Shown in pieces: positions 37,434 to 45,763 of a stretch of DNA of 64,000 nt. The notes below the pieces were generated by a model, which was given only the letters and a program-made list of their open reading frames with translations, was not told where the DNA came from and made no database searches. Position numbers and translations under genes: made by a program. Position 1 is the first letter of the stretch; each line of letters begins with the position of its first letter. Origin of the DNA: Arsukibacterium tuosuense (lineage in GTDB: Bacteria > Pseudomonadota > Gammaproteobacteria > Steroidobacterales > GCA-2729495). The stretch is taken from assembly GCA_945872065.1 (NCBI GenBank), contig CAMBYH010000008.1, positions 1 through 64,000 of the forward strand, written 5' to 3'.

Positions 37434-39113
37434 ATGTACAGCAGTTTCTTCGGCCTTAACGAGAAGCCTTTCTCGATCACGCCCGACCCCCGCTACCTCT
37501 ACATGAGCGAGCGGCACGCGGAGGCGCTTGCCCACCTGATCTACGGGGTCAAGGAAAGCGGCGGCTTCATTCAGCTGACGGGGGAGGTTGGCACGGGCAA
37601 GACCACCCTGGTCCGCAGCCTGCTCCAGCAGCTTCCCGACTTTGCCGATGTGGCGGTGGTCCTGAATTCCCAGCTGTCCCGGGTCGAGTTCCTGAGCTCG
37701 ATTTGCGAGGAACTCCACGTCGAGCTGCCGGAACAGCGCAACAGCATCAAGGCGCTGACGGACGCCCTCAATGCCTACCTCCTCAAGAATCACAGCCTGG
37801 GGCGGCGCACGATTCTGATCGTGGACGAGGCCCAGAACCTGCGCGTCGATGTTCTGGAGCAGGTTCGGCTCCTGACAAATCTCGAAACCGCCAAGCAGAA
37901 GCTCCTGCAGATTATCCTGATTGGCCAGCCGGAACTGCGGGAGCTCCTGGCCCGGAATGACATGCGGCAGCTGGCCCAGCGCATCACCGGCCGTTATCAC
38001 CTGGAGCCGCTGACGCGGGACGAAACCGCTGCCTATATCGAGCATCGCCTCAAGGTGGCCGGGGCCATTGGGCCGATTTTCTCTGCGGCGGCCAAGCGGG
38101 ACCTGTTTCGCCTGTCCGGCGGCGTTCCCCGGATGATCAATGTGATTGCCGACCGGGCGCTGCTCGGCGCTTATACCCAGGAAGAGCGGGAGGTAACCCC
38201 TGAACTCGTCCGGGCGGCCTTGGCGGAAGTCTACGACCGGCCCCCGGCCGGGTTCAGCTGGTGGCAGCGGCCCTGGTGGGCTCACCCCGCGGCGCTCCTG
38301 GGCCTCGGCGCAGCGGGTCTGCTGATCGTCCTGGCCTCCGGGTTCGCCGGTCTCCAGTGGTTCCGGATCAACCGGGACCCGGGCCCGGCGGCCGCCGTGG
38401 TGGCGGAGGGCCCGGCCGGCAAAGCCGCAGTGCCTCTTGCCGCGCCCGTGGCCGTGCCGCTGGCCGTGGCGGACACGGGGACCCCGGCGCTGCCGCTGGC
38501 GCCACTGCTCCGGGCAAACATCGGCAGGACCGGCACAGACACCGCCTTCAGCTCCCTGTTCCGGCTGTGGAACGTGGATCTGAACAGCCAGACGAAACGG
38601 CCCTGCGTCCAGGCGGAGGACCGGGGCCTGTATTGCCTGTACCAGCGGGGCACGCTGGATCAGGTCCGTACTCTGGGCCTGCCGGCCATCCTTACTTTGC
38701 GCGACAGCAACAACGACCCGCACCAGGTGGTACTGGCCGGCCTGGGTGCGCAGACCGCCGTGCTCAATATCGGCGGCACAGAGTTCCGGGTAGCCATCAA
38801 GGAACTTGAACAGCTGTGGTTTGGCGAGTCCCTGCTCCTGTGGCGCCCGGGCACCACGGCGGTCAAGTCCTTCCTGCCCGGGATGCGGGATCCGGACGTC
38901 CGGTGGCTGCGGGCCAGCCTCGCACGCATCCAGGGGAAACCCGCGGAACCGATGGACTCGGATCTCTATGACGAAGCGCTGGCGGGCCGGGTTCGGGACT
39001 ATCAGCGGGACCGCCGCCTCCCGGTGGACGGGATGGCCGGGCATGCCACCCAGGTGGCCATCAACTCAGACCTGGGCGACGGCGAGATGCCCCGCCTGGC
39101 CCTGGCCAACTAA
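37434..39113 (+). CDS. gspA: General secretion pathway protein A (ExeA/GspA AAA ATPase)
   Basis: A 559-aa inner-membrane ATPase that in other bacteria works with GspB to place the type II secretin through the peptidoglycan. The N-terminus is the family's MYSSFFGLNEKPFSITPDPR. AAA+ domain: Walker A GEVGTGKTTLV (about residue 51), Walker B ILIVDEAQNLR, sensor RITGRYHLEPL. One membrane helix lies at about 285-305, then a periplasmic part with a C39-like fold and a C-terminal peptidoglycan-binding domain (YQRDRRLPVDGMAGHATQ). The start is ATG 37434, 22 nt after ispA. gspB follows 6 nt later. Confidence 0.92.
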   Translation: MYSSFFGLNEKPFSITPDPRYLYMSERHAEALAHLIYGVKESGGFIQLTGEVGTGKTTLVRSLLQQLPDFADVAVVLNSQLSRVEFLSSICEELHVELPEQRNSIKALTDALNAYLLKNHSLGRRTILIVDEAQNLRVDVLEQVRLLTNLETAKQKLLQIILIGQPELRELLARNDMRQLAQRITGRYHLEPLTRDETAAYIEHRLKVAGAIGPIFSAAAKRDLFRLSGGVPRMINVIADRALLGAYTQEEREVTPELVRAALAEVYDRPPAGFSWWQRPWWAHPAALLGLGAAGLLIVLASGFAGLQWFRINRDPGPAAAVVAEGPAGKAAVPLAAPVAVPLAVADTGTPALPLAPLLRANIGRTGTDTAFSSLFRLWNVDLNSQTKRPCVQAEDRGLYCLYQRGTLDQVRTLGLPAILTLRDSNNDPHQVVLAGLGAQTAVLNIGGTEFRVAIKELEQLWFGESLLLWRPGTTAVKSFLPGMRDPDVRWLRASLARIQGKPAEPMDSDLYDEALAGRVRDYQRDRRLPVDGMAGHATQVAINSDLGDGEMPRLALAN

Positions 39114-39119
39114 CGCACC

Positions 39120-39803
39120 ATGTCCTTCATTCTCGATGCCTTGCGCAAGAGCGATGCCGAGCGGCAGAGAACCGCCGCACCGGGCCTCGCTGACGTCCGT
39201 TATGCCGGCCGTCGGGTTCGCCAGAGCATCTGGATACCAATTCTCGCTGCCATCCTGGCTGCCAATGTGGTGCTGATGGGGGTGCAGTGGTTTGGGCGTG
39301 GCAGTGACAGGCCGGCAGCCGCGACGTCGGACCCCACACCCTCCACACCGACCGTGGCAGCGCCGGCGCCAGCTTCGCCAGAGGCCATCCGGCCACTGGC
39401 GCGGGAAGCCGAGTTCGGTGAGCCACTGCTGGAGCCGGAAGCCGACGGCGAGTTCATACGCGAGCTACCGCCAGTCGTGGTCGCTCCTCCAGTCCCACTC
39501 CCACTGCCGACCGCACCAGCGGTCGCCCCCGTCATGACACCCACCACGCCATCGCGGATTCTCGCGGGCAACGATCTCCCGACCGCGGAAGAGCTGATCG
39601 GTACCGGGGCCCTGAACATGCCCCTGCTCAATCTCGATCTCCACGTCTACAGCGATAAGCCGGGCAGCCGCTTTGTCGTCATCGGCTCCCGCAAGTACAA
39701 GGAAGGCAGTCCGCTCAGCGAAGGGCCGACCGTTGAAAGCATTACGCCGGATGGCGTGATCCTGGCCTATCAGGGCCGCCGTTTCACCCTGGCCCGCCGA
39801 TGA
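39120..39803 (+). CDS. gspB: General secretion pathway protein B
   Basis: A 227-aa partner of GspA. The N-terminus MSFILDALRKSDAERQR is the family signature, followed by one membrane helix (about 38-58), a Pro/Ala-rich periplasmic linker and the conserved C-terminal GspB domain (LPLLNLDLHVYSDK-type, RFVVIGSRKYKEG, ITPDGVILAYQGRRFTL). It lies 6 nt after gspA and overlaps the next gene by 4 nt (ATGA). No other type II secretion genes are in this window. Confidence 0.92.
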   Translation: MSFILDALRKSDAERQRTAAPGLADVRYAGRRVRQSIWIPILAAILAANVVLMGVQWFGRGSDRPAAATSDPTPSTPTVAAPAPASPEAIRPLAREAEFGEPLLEPEADGEFIRELPPVVVAPPVPLPLPTAPAVAPVMTPTTPSRILAGNDLPTAEELIGTGALNMPLLNLDLHVYSDKPGSRFVVIGSRKYKEGSPLSEGPTVESITPDGVILAYQGRRFTLARR

Positions 39804-41650
39804 GTATTCGCCGCCCGCCCCGCGTTGCGTATCTGGACGGCCGCCGCTTCCAGCGACTGCTGCTCGGCGGTATCGCCCGGCTCATCGGCGAGCGCGGCCA
39901 CCTCGACCGGATCAACGTCTATCCGGTGCCGGACGGGGACACCGGCACCAATCTGGCGCTGACGTTTACGGTGGTCGGTGAGCGCCTGTCCAATACCAGC
40001 ACTCGCCACGCGGGCGAGATGCTGGCAGCGGCGGCGGACGCAGCCCTCGACGGCGCCCGCGGCAATTCCGGTGCCATCTTCGCCCAGTATCTGCAGGGTC
40101 TCAGCGACTCACTGGCCGGTCACTATCGGGTCCGGCCGAATGAACTGGCCCTGGCCCTAGCCAGTGCGGAAAGCTGTGCGCGCAACTCCATCCAGAATCC
40201 GGCGGAAGGCACCGTGCTTACCGTGATGCGCGATATCGCCGCCGCGGTGGCGCCCGGCCAGCTACCCGAGCACTCTGACTTTCTGACACTGCTGACGTCG
40301 CTGCTGAAAAAGGCGCGGGAGGCGGTGGATACGACCCGCCAGACCCTGGCTTCCATGCGCAATGCGGGCGTGGAGGACGCCGGCGCCCGCGGACTGCTGG
40401 TCCTCCTCGAAGGTATGGCGGATGCCCTGGAACCGGGCCTGGCGCCCGCGGTGGCAGTTACCGAAGACGGCGACCCGTCGGCCCGCAGCGCGGCAGAGCT
40501 GAGCCATACGGGGCCGCCGGAGCACCGCTACTGCACCGAGTGCCTGGTGATCGGCAGTGGCGTGGACAGGGATGGACTGCGCGCCGAGCTGGCGCGGTTC
40601 GGCAGCAGTGTCGTGGTGGTCGGCAGTAGCACCAAGGCGCGACTGCACGTGCATGTCAATGATCCCGCGCAGGCCTTCACGATTGCCCGCCGCTACGGCC
40701 GGGTGTCCGCGGAGAAGGCGGACGACATGCACCGTCAGGAACGCTCGCTCCAGGCTGACGGCCGGCGTGTAGCCATCGTGTCCGACTCCGGCGCCGACCT
40801 GCCCGCCGCCACCTGGGACGAGTTCGGCATCCAGATGGTGCCCCTGCGGGTGACCTTTGGTAACGAAAGCCATCTCGACAAGGTCGGCATGAACGCGACA
40901 GGTTTCTGGGCCGAGCTGGCCCGCAACCCGATACACCCGAAGACGTCCCAGCCACCGCCCGGGGATTTCCGCCGCGCCTATGAACTGCTGTCGTCGCACT
41001 TCGAGCACGTGGTGGCTGTCAGTCTCACCGCGCGACTCAGCGGCACCTACCAGGCGGCGATATCGGCCGCCGGCCGCGTGAGCAAGCCGGATCAGGTGAC
41101 CGTGGTGGACAGCAAGAACGCCTCCGTGGGCCAGGGACTGATCGTGATCTGCGCCGCCGAAAATGCCCGGGCCGGCAAGTCCGCCGCGGAAGTCATCGCG
41201 GCAGTGGAACGCGCCGTGGCCAGCACCTGGACCTATGCCATCCTGCCGGATCTGAGCTACGCAGTGCGGGGCGGCCGCATTCCCAAGCCCTGGCGCTGGC
41301 TGGCCCGCATGCTGCCGATCAGTTACATCCTGGGCATCGACCCCCGCAAAGGCGTGAAGGTCCGCGGCGTCCTGGGCCGGGGCGGTGACCGGGTGTCTGC
41401 CCTCATCAGGATTGCCACTCAGGACCGGTGGCTGAAGTCTGGCGACACGGTGCTGCGCCTGGCCATCGCCCATTCCGACTCCCCCGCCGCAGCTGAGGCG
41501 CTGCGGACGGCGTGCTCGGCGGCGTTTCCCCAGCTGGAATCGATCCGGGTGGCCGACCTGGGACCCGCCTACGGCGTGCACGGTGGCCCCGGCACGCTGG
41601 TCCTTGCCGTGCAGGAGTACCAGGCGCCAGCGCCGACCGGCGCCCCGTAG
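39800..41650 (+). CDS. DAK2-DegV fusion (FakA-FakB-like fatty-acid kinase)
   Basis: A 616-aa protein joining two normally separate components. Residues about 10-205 are a DAK2 kinase domain with the nucleotide/Mg motif INVYPVPDGDTGTNL. About 235-315 match the FakA middle region (HRYCTECLVIG, LHVHVNDPAQAF). About 322-605 are a DegV/FakB fatty-acid-binding domain (IVSDSGADLP, SLTARLSGTYQAA, LSYAVRGGRIPK). In firmicutes FakA phosphorylates fatty acids held by FakB, so this single chain could do both. It starts in an ATGA overlap with gspB; its stop codon lies in a REP-like repeat. Confidence 0.85.
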   Translation: MSIRRPPRVAYLDGRRFQRLLLGGIARLIGERGHLDRINVYPVPDGDTGTNLALTFTVVGERLSNTSTRHAGEMLAAAADAALDGARGNSGAIFAQYLQGLSDSLAGHYRVRPNELALALASAESCARNSIQNPAEGTVLTVMRDIAAAVAPGQLPEHSDFLTLLTSLLKKAREAVDTTRQTLASMRNAGVEDAGARGLLVLLEGMADALEPGLAPAVAVTEDGDPSARSAAELSHTGPPEHRYCTECLVIGSGVDRDGLRAELARFGSSVVVVGSSTKARLHVHVNDPAQAFTIARRYGRVSAEKADDMHRQERSLQADGRRVAIVSDSGADLPAATWDEFGIQMVPLRVTFGNESHLDKVGMNATGFWAELARNPIHPKTSQPPPGDFRRAYELLSSHFEHVVAVSLTARLSGTYQAAISAAGRVSKPDQVTVVDSKNASVGQGLIVICAAENARAGKSAAEVIAAVERAVASTWTYAILPDLSYAVRGGRIPKPWRWLARMLPISYILGIDPRKGVKVRGVLGRGGDRVSALIRIATQDRWLKSGDTVLRLAIAHSDSPAAAEALRTACSAAFPQLESIRVADLGPAYGVHGGPGTLVLAVQEYQAPAPTGAP

Positions 41651-41716
41651 GAGCGCCTTCAGGCGCGATTTCACTTGGTGATCGCGCCTGAAGGAGCGCC
41701 TTCAGGCCGCTCCTAC
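41647..41716. repeat. REP-like cluster supplying two stop codons
   Basis: A GTAGGAGCGCC unit (41647-41668) and, inverted, a unit ending CTCCTAC at 41716 that carries an inserted second GGAGCGCCTTCAGG. The left GTAG holds the stop of the DAK2-DegV gene and the right CTAC holds the stop of the convergent ABC permease gene. Confidence 0.93.
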
Positions 41717-42486
41717 TCCCGGATCCGGTAGCCCCGATTCAGCATCAGCACGCAGATGCTGAACAGGACAGCGACACACAGGACCATCATCACGTAGGCC
41801 GTGCCGATCGGCACGTCCGACACGCCCAGCATCCCGTAGCGGAAGGCGTTAACCACGTACAGGATCGGGTTCAGCCGGGAAATCTGCTGGGCCAGTTCCG
41901 GCAGCAGCGAGATAGAGTAGAAGACCCCGCCCAGGTAGGTCAGCGGCTGCAGGACGAACGACGGAATGATGGAGACGTCGTCAAAGTTCTTCGCCATGAT
42001 CCCGTTGATCAGTCCGCCCAGTGAGAAGATGGCGGCGCACAGCAGGAACACCGAGATGGTGATCAGGGGGTGCACGAACGGCAGGGGCGTGAACAGCAAG
42101 GCCACTGCCGTCACCGCCAGCCCCACCGCGACGCCCCGCACGATGCCACCTGCCATGTGGCCGAGAACGATCGTGGCATTCGCCATGGGCGCTACCAGCA
42201 TCTCCTCCAGATGGCGGTTCATCTTGGACGAAAAGAACGACGACACGACGTTGCCGTAGGCGTTGGTGATCACCGCCATCATGATCAGACCGGGGGCGAT
42301 GTACTGTTTGTAGTCGAACCCGTCCATCTGCCCGATGCGCTGACCGATCAGATTGCCAAAGATGATGAAGTACAGCGCCATGTTGATGACCGGGGGCAGG
42401 ATCGTCTGCCCCCAGATGCGCAACACCCGGTAGTACTCCCGGCGGACCAGTGTCGAGAGGGCAATGAACTGCTGGCCCAGGTTCAC
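41713..42486 (-). CDS. ABC-2 type permease (YadH-like)
   Basis: A 257-aa membrane protein with six predicted helices, the permease of an exporter. It resembles YadH: LVRREYYRVLRIWGQTILPPVINMALYFIIFG at the N-terminus, MMAVITNAYGNVVSSFF, and FVLQPLTYLGGVFYSISLLP. The substrate is unknown; relatives export drugs, lipids or polysaccharides. The start is GTG 42486, overlapping the ATPase gene's stop by 4 nt. Its stop codon lies in the REP-like cluster. Confidence 0.88.
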   Translation of the reverse strand: MNLGQQFIALSTLVRREYYRVLRIWGQTILPPVINMALYFIIFGNLIGQRIGQMDGFDYKQYIAPGLIMMAVITNAYGNVVSSFFSSKMNRHLEEMLVAPMANATIVLGHMAGGIVRGVAVGLAVTAVALLFTPLPFVHPLITISVFLLCAAIFSLGGLINGIMAKNFDDVSIIPSFVLQPLTYLGGVFYSISLLPELAQQISRLNPILYVVNAFRYGMLGVSDVPIGTAYVMMVLCVAVLFSICVLMLNRGYRIRE

Positions 42487-43436
42487 GGGGACACTGCCTG
42501 TGGCGCCCTAAGGCCGGACAACCCGCCCTTGCGCTCCGTGAGGTTGAGGAAGAGTTCCTCGAGCCGGTTCGCCTTGTTGCGCAAGCTCGTGATCTCCACG
42601 CCCACCGCCGACAGGGCGGCAAACAGCTCGTTGACGCTGCGCGAGCGAGGCAGCGCTGCCTCCAGCTCCAGCGGGCCGTTCAGCCGGACGTCGAAGCCCG
42701 GCACCGTGGGGAGAGCGAGCACAGGCGTCCGGGGGGTCAGCAGGAACACTTCTTCATTCAGCTTGGTGAGGACCGTCGCCATGGGCCCCCTCTCGATCAC
42801 CCGCCCCCGGTCCATGATGGCGACGTGCCGGCAGAGGTTTTCCGCCTCTTCCAGATAGTGCGTGGTCAGGATGATGGAAGTCCCGCCGGCGTTCAGGTCC
42901 CGGAGAAACTGCCACATGGACCGCCGGATCTCGATGTCCACGCCGGCGGTCGGCTCGTCGAGGATCAGCAGGCGTGGCTCGTTCACCAGGGCGCGGGCAA
43001 TCATCAGCCGACGCTTCATGCCCCCCGACAGCGTGCGCGCCGTGTCATTGCGGCGGTCCCAGAGCTGCAGCTGCCGCAGGCACACCTCGGCACGGGCGAG
43101 GGCCCGGGAGCGGGTCAGGCCATAGAAGCCCGCCTGGTTGACGACAATGTTGCTGACCTTGTCCCAGAGGTTGACGTTCAGCTCCTGGGGCACGACGCCG
43201 ATGGCGTTCTTGACCGCGTTCAGCTCCCGGTCGAGGCTGTGGCCGAAGACACTGACGTCGCCACCGGTCTTCGTCACGAGGGAGGTGACAATCCCGATGA
43301 GGCTGGTCTTCCCGGCACCGTTGGGTCCGAGCAGCGCGAAGAAATCCCCGGTCTCCACCTCGAGGTCGATCCCGTCCAGCGCCCGGACGCCATTGGCGTA
43401 GACCTTGGTGAGATTCCGGACCGAGAGCGCGTGCAT
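42483..43436 (-). CDS. ABC transporter ATP-binding protein (YadG-like)
   Basis: A 317-aa ATPase partner of the ABC-2 permease. Walker A GPNGAGKTSLIG (about residue 38), Q-loop VVPQELNVN, signature LSGGMKRRLMIARAL (about 133), Walker B LLILDEPTAGVD and switch His in LTTHYLEEAE. The C-terminal ~75 aa are typical of the YadG/DrrA type. The frame is open to 43520, but ATG 43436 aligns with the family start. It is the first gene of the pair; 96 nt separate it from the stop of the FlhD-like gene, so it may be in that transcript. Confidence 0.93.
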   Translation of the reverse strand: MHALSVRNLTKVYANGVRALDGIDLEVETGDFFALLGPNGAGKTSLIGIVTSLVTKTGGDVSVFGHSLDRELNAVKNAIGVVPQELNVNLWDKVSNIVVNQAGFYGLTRSRALARAEVCLRQLQLWDRRNDTARTLSGGMKRRLMIARALVNEPRLLILDEPTAGVDIEIRRSMWQFLRDLNAGGTSIILTTHYLEEAENLCRHVAIMDRGRVIERGPMATVLTKLNEEVFLLTPRTPVLALPTVPGFDVRLNGPLELEAALPRSRSVNELFAALSAVGVEITSLRNKANRLEELFLNLTERKGGLSGLRAPQAVSP

Positions 43437-43532
43437 GGCGCGGCATTGTGCCTTCTTGCAGGGTGCAAACAACCTTCGTCGTCCCCAGCACCGCGGATTG
43501 AACTGCCCGGGGTACGCCACCGGGCGGGAGAC

Positions 43533-44108
43533 TCACCGGCGGCTGATCAGGGTGAGCTGAACCATGGACAGGCGGGTGGCTGTCATCACCTGCCCATCGG
43601 CTTCGGCGGCAGCCCGCACCAGGTCCGGCCAGATCCGGGGATGGCGGCAGAAGCGAGCCTCCAGCCGGTCGGCGGCCCCGGCCGCCGTGCGCTGCAACTC
43701 CAGAAAACCGGGACCGCTGAGCGACTCCACGCCCTGCGGTCTGGGCCCGACACACAGTGCCGCCAGCAGGCCATCCTGGCGGGCGGTGTGCCACAGCCAG
43801 ACCAGCAACGCAGCGGCAAAGAGGCGCGCCGCATCCGCCTGGGCCGGGGGGACCAGCGGGACGGGCGCGTCGGCCACACTGCGGGGGGCCGGCCCGGACG
43901 ACAGGGGCGCAAAGGCGGCCAGCAGGCAGGGTGTTGCCGCGATGGCCTGAAGCTGGAGTGGGGACAGCAGCCGCAGTCGCTGGCGCACGGGAGCATCCAG
44001 CCCAAACACCGCTCCGGGCCCCTGGTCTGCGGAGACAAGGTCGAGAAAGGCCCGGTTGAACTCCTGAATTTCCCGACAAACCTGCGTATGTGGCCAATTC
44101 CTCTGCAT
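43533..44108 (-). CDS. FlhD-like transcriptional regulator with C-terminal extension
   Basis: A 191-aa protein whose first ~70 residues resemble FlhD/SetD-AcaD-type activators: CREIQEFNRAFLDLV, GPGAVFGLDAP and LSPLQLQAIAATPCLLAAF line up with the E. coli FlhD helices (HIYDINLSYLLLAQ, ASAMFRLGI, LTLPQMVKLAETNQL). FlhD is only ~116 aa, so about 100 residues (about 90-191) are extra and unrecognised. ATG 44108 has an AGGGA site upstream. It is divergent from a FlhC-like gene across 120 nt. No flagellar or conjugation gene is near. The family call is by eye and should be confirmed by profile search. Confidence 0.6.
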   Translation of the reverse strand: MQRNWPHTQVCREIQEFNRAFLDLVSADQGPGAVFGLDAPVRQRLRLLSPLQLQAIAATPCLLAAFAPLSSGPAPRSVADAPVPLVPPAQADAARLFAAALLVWLWHTARQDGLLAALCVGPRPQGVESLSGPGFLELQRTAAGAADRLEARFCRHPRIWPDLVRAAAEADGQVMTATRLSMVQLTLISRR

Positions 44109-44228
44109 TTGCGCTGTTCCCTGAAGTGGACTGGGCTGTACTATAAATGCTCCACTTGGACCAAATAAACACGACACCTTCATATAATTGATCCAAAATG
44201 ACCAAAAATGATGAAAGTCGAGGGAAAT
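44109..44228. promoter_or_regulatory. AT-rich divergent promoter region of the FlhD/FlhC-like pair
   Basis: A 120-nt spacer, much more AT-rich than its surroundings. It has TATAAT (44183-44188) facing the FlhC-like gene and TATAGT (44145-44140, minus) facing the FlhD-like gene; neither has a good -35 box, as expected for activator-dependent promoters. Two related palindromes, TTGGACCAA (44156-44164) and TTGATCCAA (44188-44196), lie 32 nt apart, about three helical turns. These are candidate operators. Confidence 0.45.
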
Positions 44229-44780
44229 ATGCGGGCGACGGATAACCGGTACGCGGGTGAGCGGGAGCGCTTCGACCTGGCCCTCCGGATGATCGAGCAC
44301 GAGGCCCGCACGGGCACGATCCGCCTGTGCACGGGATTTACGGAAGACCGGATTCGCAAGATTTCAGCCAGTTACTACCCCGACCATGGCACGGTCCGAC
44401 GCCGCCGGGGCAAGTCACCCAGCCAGATTGGCCCCTTCATCAGCTCGGCGCGCCGCCTGGGAGAAGCCAGCCTGCTGACGGGGCTGTTCGTCCGCACGGG
44501 GGTCGTCCAGCTGGATCGGGACAGCCGGGCGCTCCGGCCCAGCGGCGAACCGGGCGTTCTGCTGGGTCTGGGGATGTGCGAGGCCTTCGAGGCTTATCGC
44601 GCCCTGCACCCGGAACCCCGTTTGTCCTTCGAGTGGGCCTGGAATCTCTACCGCTGTCTCGTCTCCCGGCGCGAGCTGCGCCTGGCCTGGTGCACCCTCT
44701 GCGAGGGGCCCTACGTGCAGGACGCCTACGCACTGGACTACGAGCGCTGTCCATTTTGTGAAGTGAAAGATCATGCGTAA
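44229..44780 (+). CDS. FlhC-like transcriptional regulator
   Basis: A 183-aa protein resembling FlhC. The C-terminal zinc site is clear: Cys155/Cys158 in WCTLCEGPYV and Cys174/Cys177 in ERCPFCE, the same arrangement as the four Cys of E. coli FlhC. The N-terminal ERFDLALRMIEHEARTGTI, then FTEDRIRKIS, resembles the FlhC helix-turn-helix region, and FEAYRALHPEP and FEWAWNLYRCLVSRRELRL match its central helices. The start is set at ATG 44229 by a GAGGGAA site 2-5 nt upstream; an earlier ATG at 44208 lacks one. Divergent from the FlhD-like gene; nudC starts 9 nt after its stop. Confidence 0.75.
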   Translation: MRATDNRYAGERERFDLALRMIEHEARTGTIRLCTGFTEDRIRKISASYYPDHGTVRRRRGKSPSQIGPFISSARRLGEASLLTGLFVRTGVVQLDRDSRALRPSGEPGVLLGLGMCEAFEAYRALHPEPRLSFEWAWNLYRCLVSRRELRLAWCTLCEGPYVQDAYALDYERCPFCEVKDHA

Positions 44781-44789
44781 CCTGCCGCC

Positions 44790-45728
44790 ATGACCCGCAT
44801 CACGTTCACCGGCTCCGGGGTCGAGCGACTCTCGCCCCTGCGGCAGCAGGCCGAAGAGCTGGCAGTTGCCTTCGCCGCAGCCGACACGCGCTTTGTCCCG
44901 ATCTGGCAATCCCGCTGCCTGCTCGGGAACGACGGTCTCGTCGTCTGCCGACGGGAAGACCTCGACCTGCCGGACGACGGCCACGAAACCAGCGTCTTCC
45001 TGGGCCGGCGTGCCGGCCAGGCCCTCTTTGCCGTCGAGCTCCGGGGCGCCACTCCCCCACCCGCCCTGCCGGCAGCCGGCTTTCGCGGGCTGCGGGAAAT
45101 CGTCGCCGCCGTCAGCGAGGCCGATGCGGCACTGCTGGCCTACGCCCGGGCGATGCTCCTCTGGCAGGAGGGCCACCGGCACTGCGGCGTCTGTGGCGCT
45201 CCCAACCGGGCTGCCGAGGGCGGCTTCGTAATGGCGTGTACCAGCCCGCACTGCGACCACAAGAGCTTTCCCCGCATCGACCCCGCCGTGATCGTGCTCG
45301 TCCAGCGGGGCGACCGCTGCCTGCTCGGTCGGCAGGCCACCTGGGCGCCCGGGCGCTTCTCCACCATCGCGGGGTTCGTGGAGCCCGGCGAGTCCCTGGA
45401 GGACGCCGTGCGCCGGGAAGTCCAGGAGGAAACCAACATCCAGGTGGGCGAGTGCACCTACATAGGCTCCCAGCCCTGGCCGTTCCCCGCCGCCATGATG
45501 CTGGGCTTCCACGCGGTGGGCCTCTCCGACGACATCCGCTGCAACGACGGGGAACTGGTTGAGGCTCGCTGGCTGACCCGGGACGAGATCCGCAGGGGTG
45601 CCATCGGCCTGCCGCCCCGGGAGTCCATCGCGTTCCGCCTGATCGAAGCCTGGTTCGATACCGACGGCGGCACGCCCGTCGCCAGCCTGGGCCTCGACAG
45701 CCCCATGTTCCCAAGGGTTTCCTTGTAG
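44790..45728 (+). CDS. nudC: NADH pyrophosphatase / deNADding hydrolase NudC
   Basis: Nudix hydrolase that cleaves NAD(H) and removes NAD caps from RNA. It is 312 aa. N-terminal beta domain, zinc ribbon (HCGVCGAPN, CTSPHCDHKSFPR), then the Nudix box GFVEPGESLEDAVRREVQEE with the family tail SQPWPFPAAMMLGF, nearly the NudC SQPWPFPxS signature. It starts 9 nt after the FlhC-like gene and could share its transcript. Its TAG stop lies at the start of a REP-like unit. Confidence 0.95.
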   Translation: MTRITFTGSGVERLSPLRQQAEELAVAFAAADTRFVPIWQSRCLLGNDGLVVCRREDLDLPDDGHETSVFLGRRAGQALFAVELRGATPPPALPAAGFRGLREIVAAVSEADAALLAYARAMLLWQEGHRHCGVCGAPNRAAEGGFVMACTSPHCDHKSFPRIDPAVIVLVQRGDRCLLGRQATWAPGRFSTIAGFVEPGESLEDAVRREVQEETNIQVGECTYIGSQPWPFPAAMMLGFHAVGLSDDIRCNDGELVEARWLTRDEIRRGAIGLPPRESIAFRLIEAWFDTDGGTPVASLGLDSPMFPRVSL

Positions 45729-45746
45729 GAGCGGCTTCAGCCGCGA
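45725..45746 (+). repeat. REP-like unit supplying the nudC stop
   Basis: A single 22-nt GTAGGAGCGGCTTCAGCCGC-type unit; its GTAG holds the nudC stop codon (45726-45728). Confidence 0.93.
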
Positions 45747-45763
45747 TCCGCTCTAATACGCCA

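Noticed and set aside
37419-39044. 541-codon minus-strand open frame opposite gspA
   Set aside because: Antisense to a confident gene, no domain, no ribosome-binding site.
43533-44780. Calling the FlhD/FlhC-like pair the flagellar master regulator
   Set aside because: The divergent layout, the C-terminal extension and absence of any flagellar gene in the window do not support that role.
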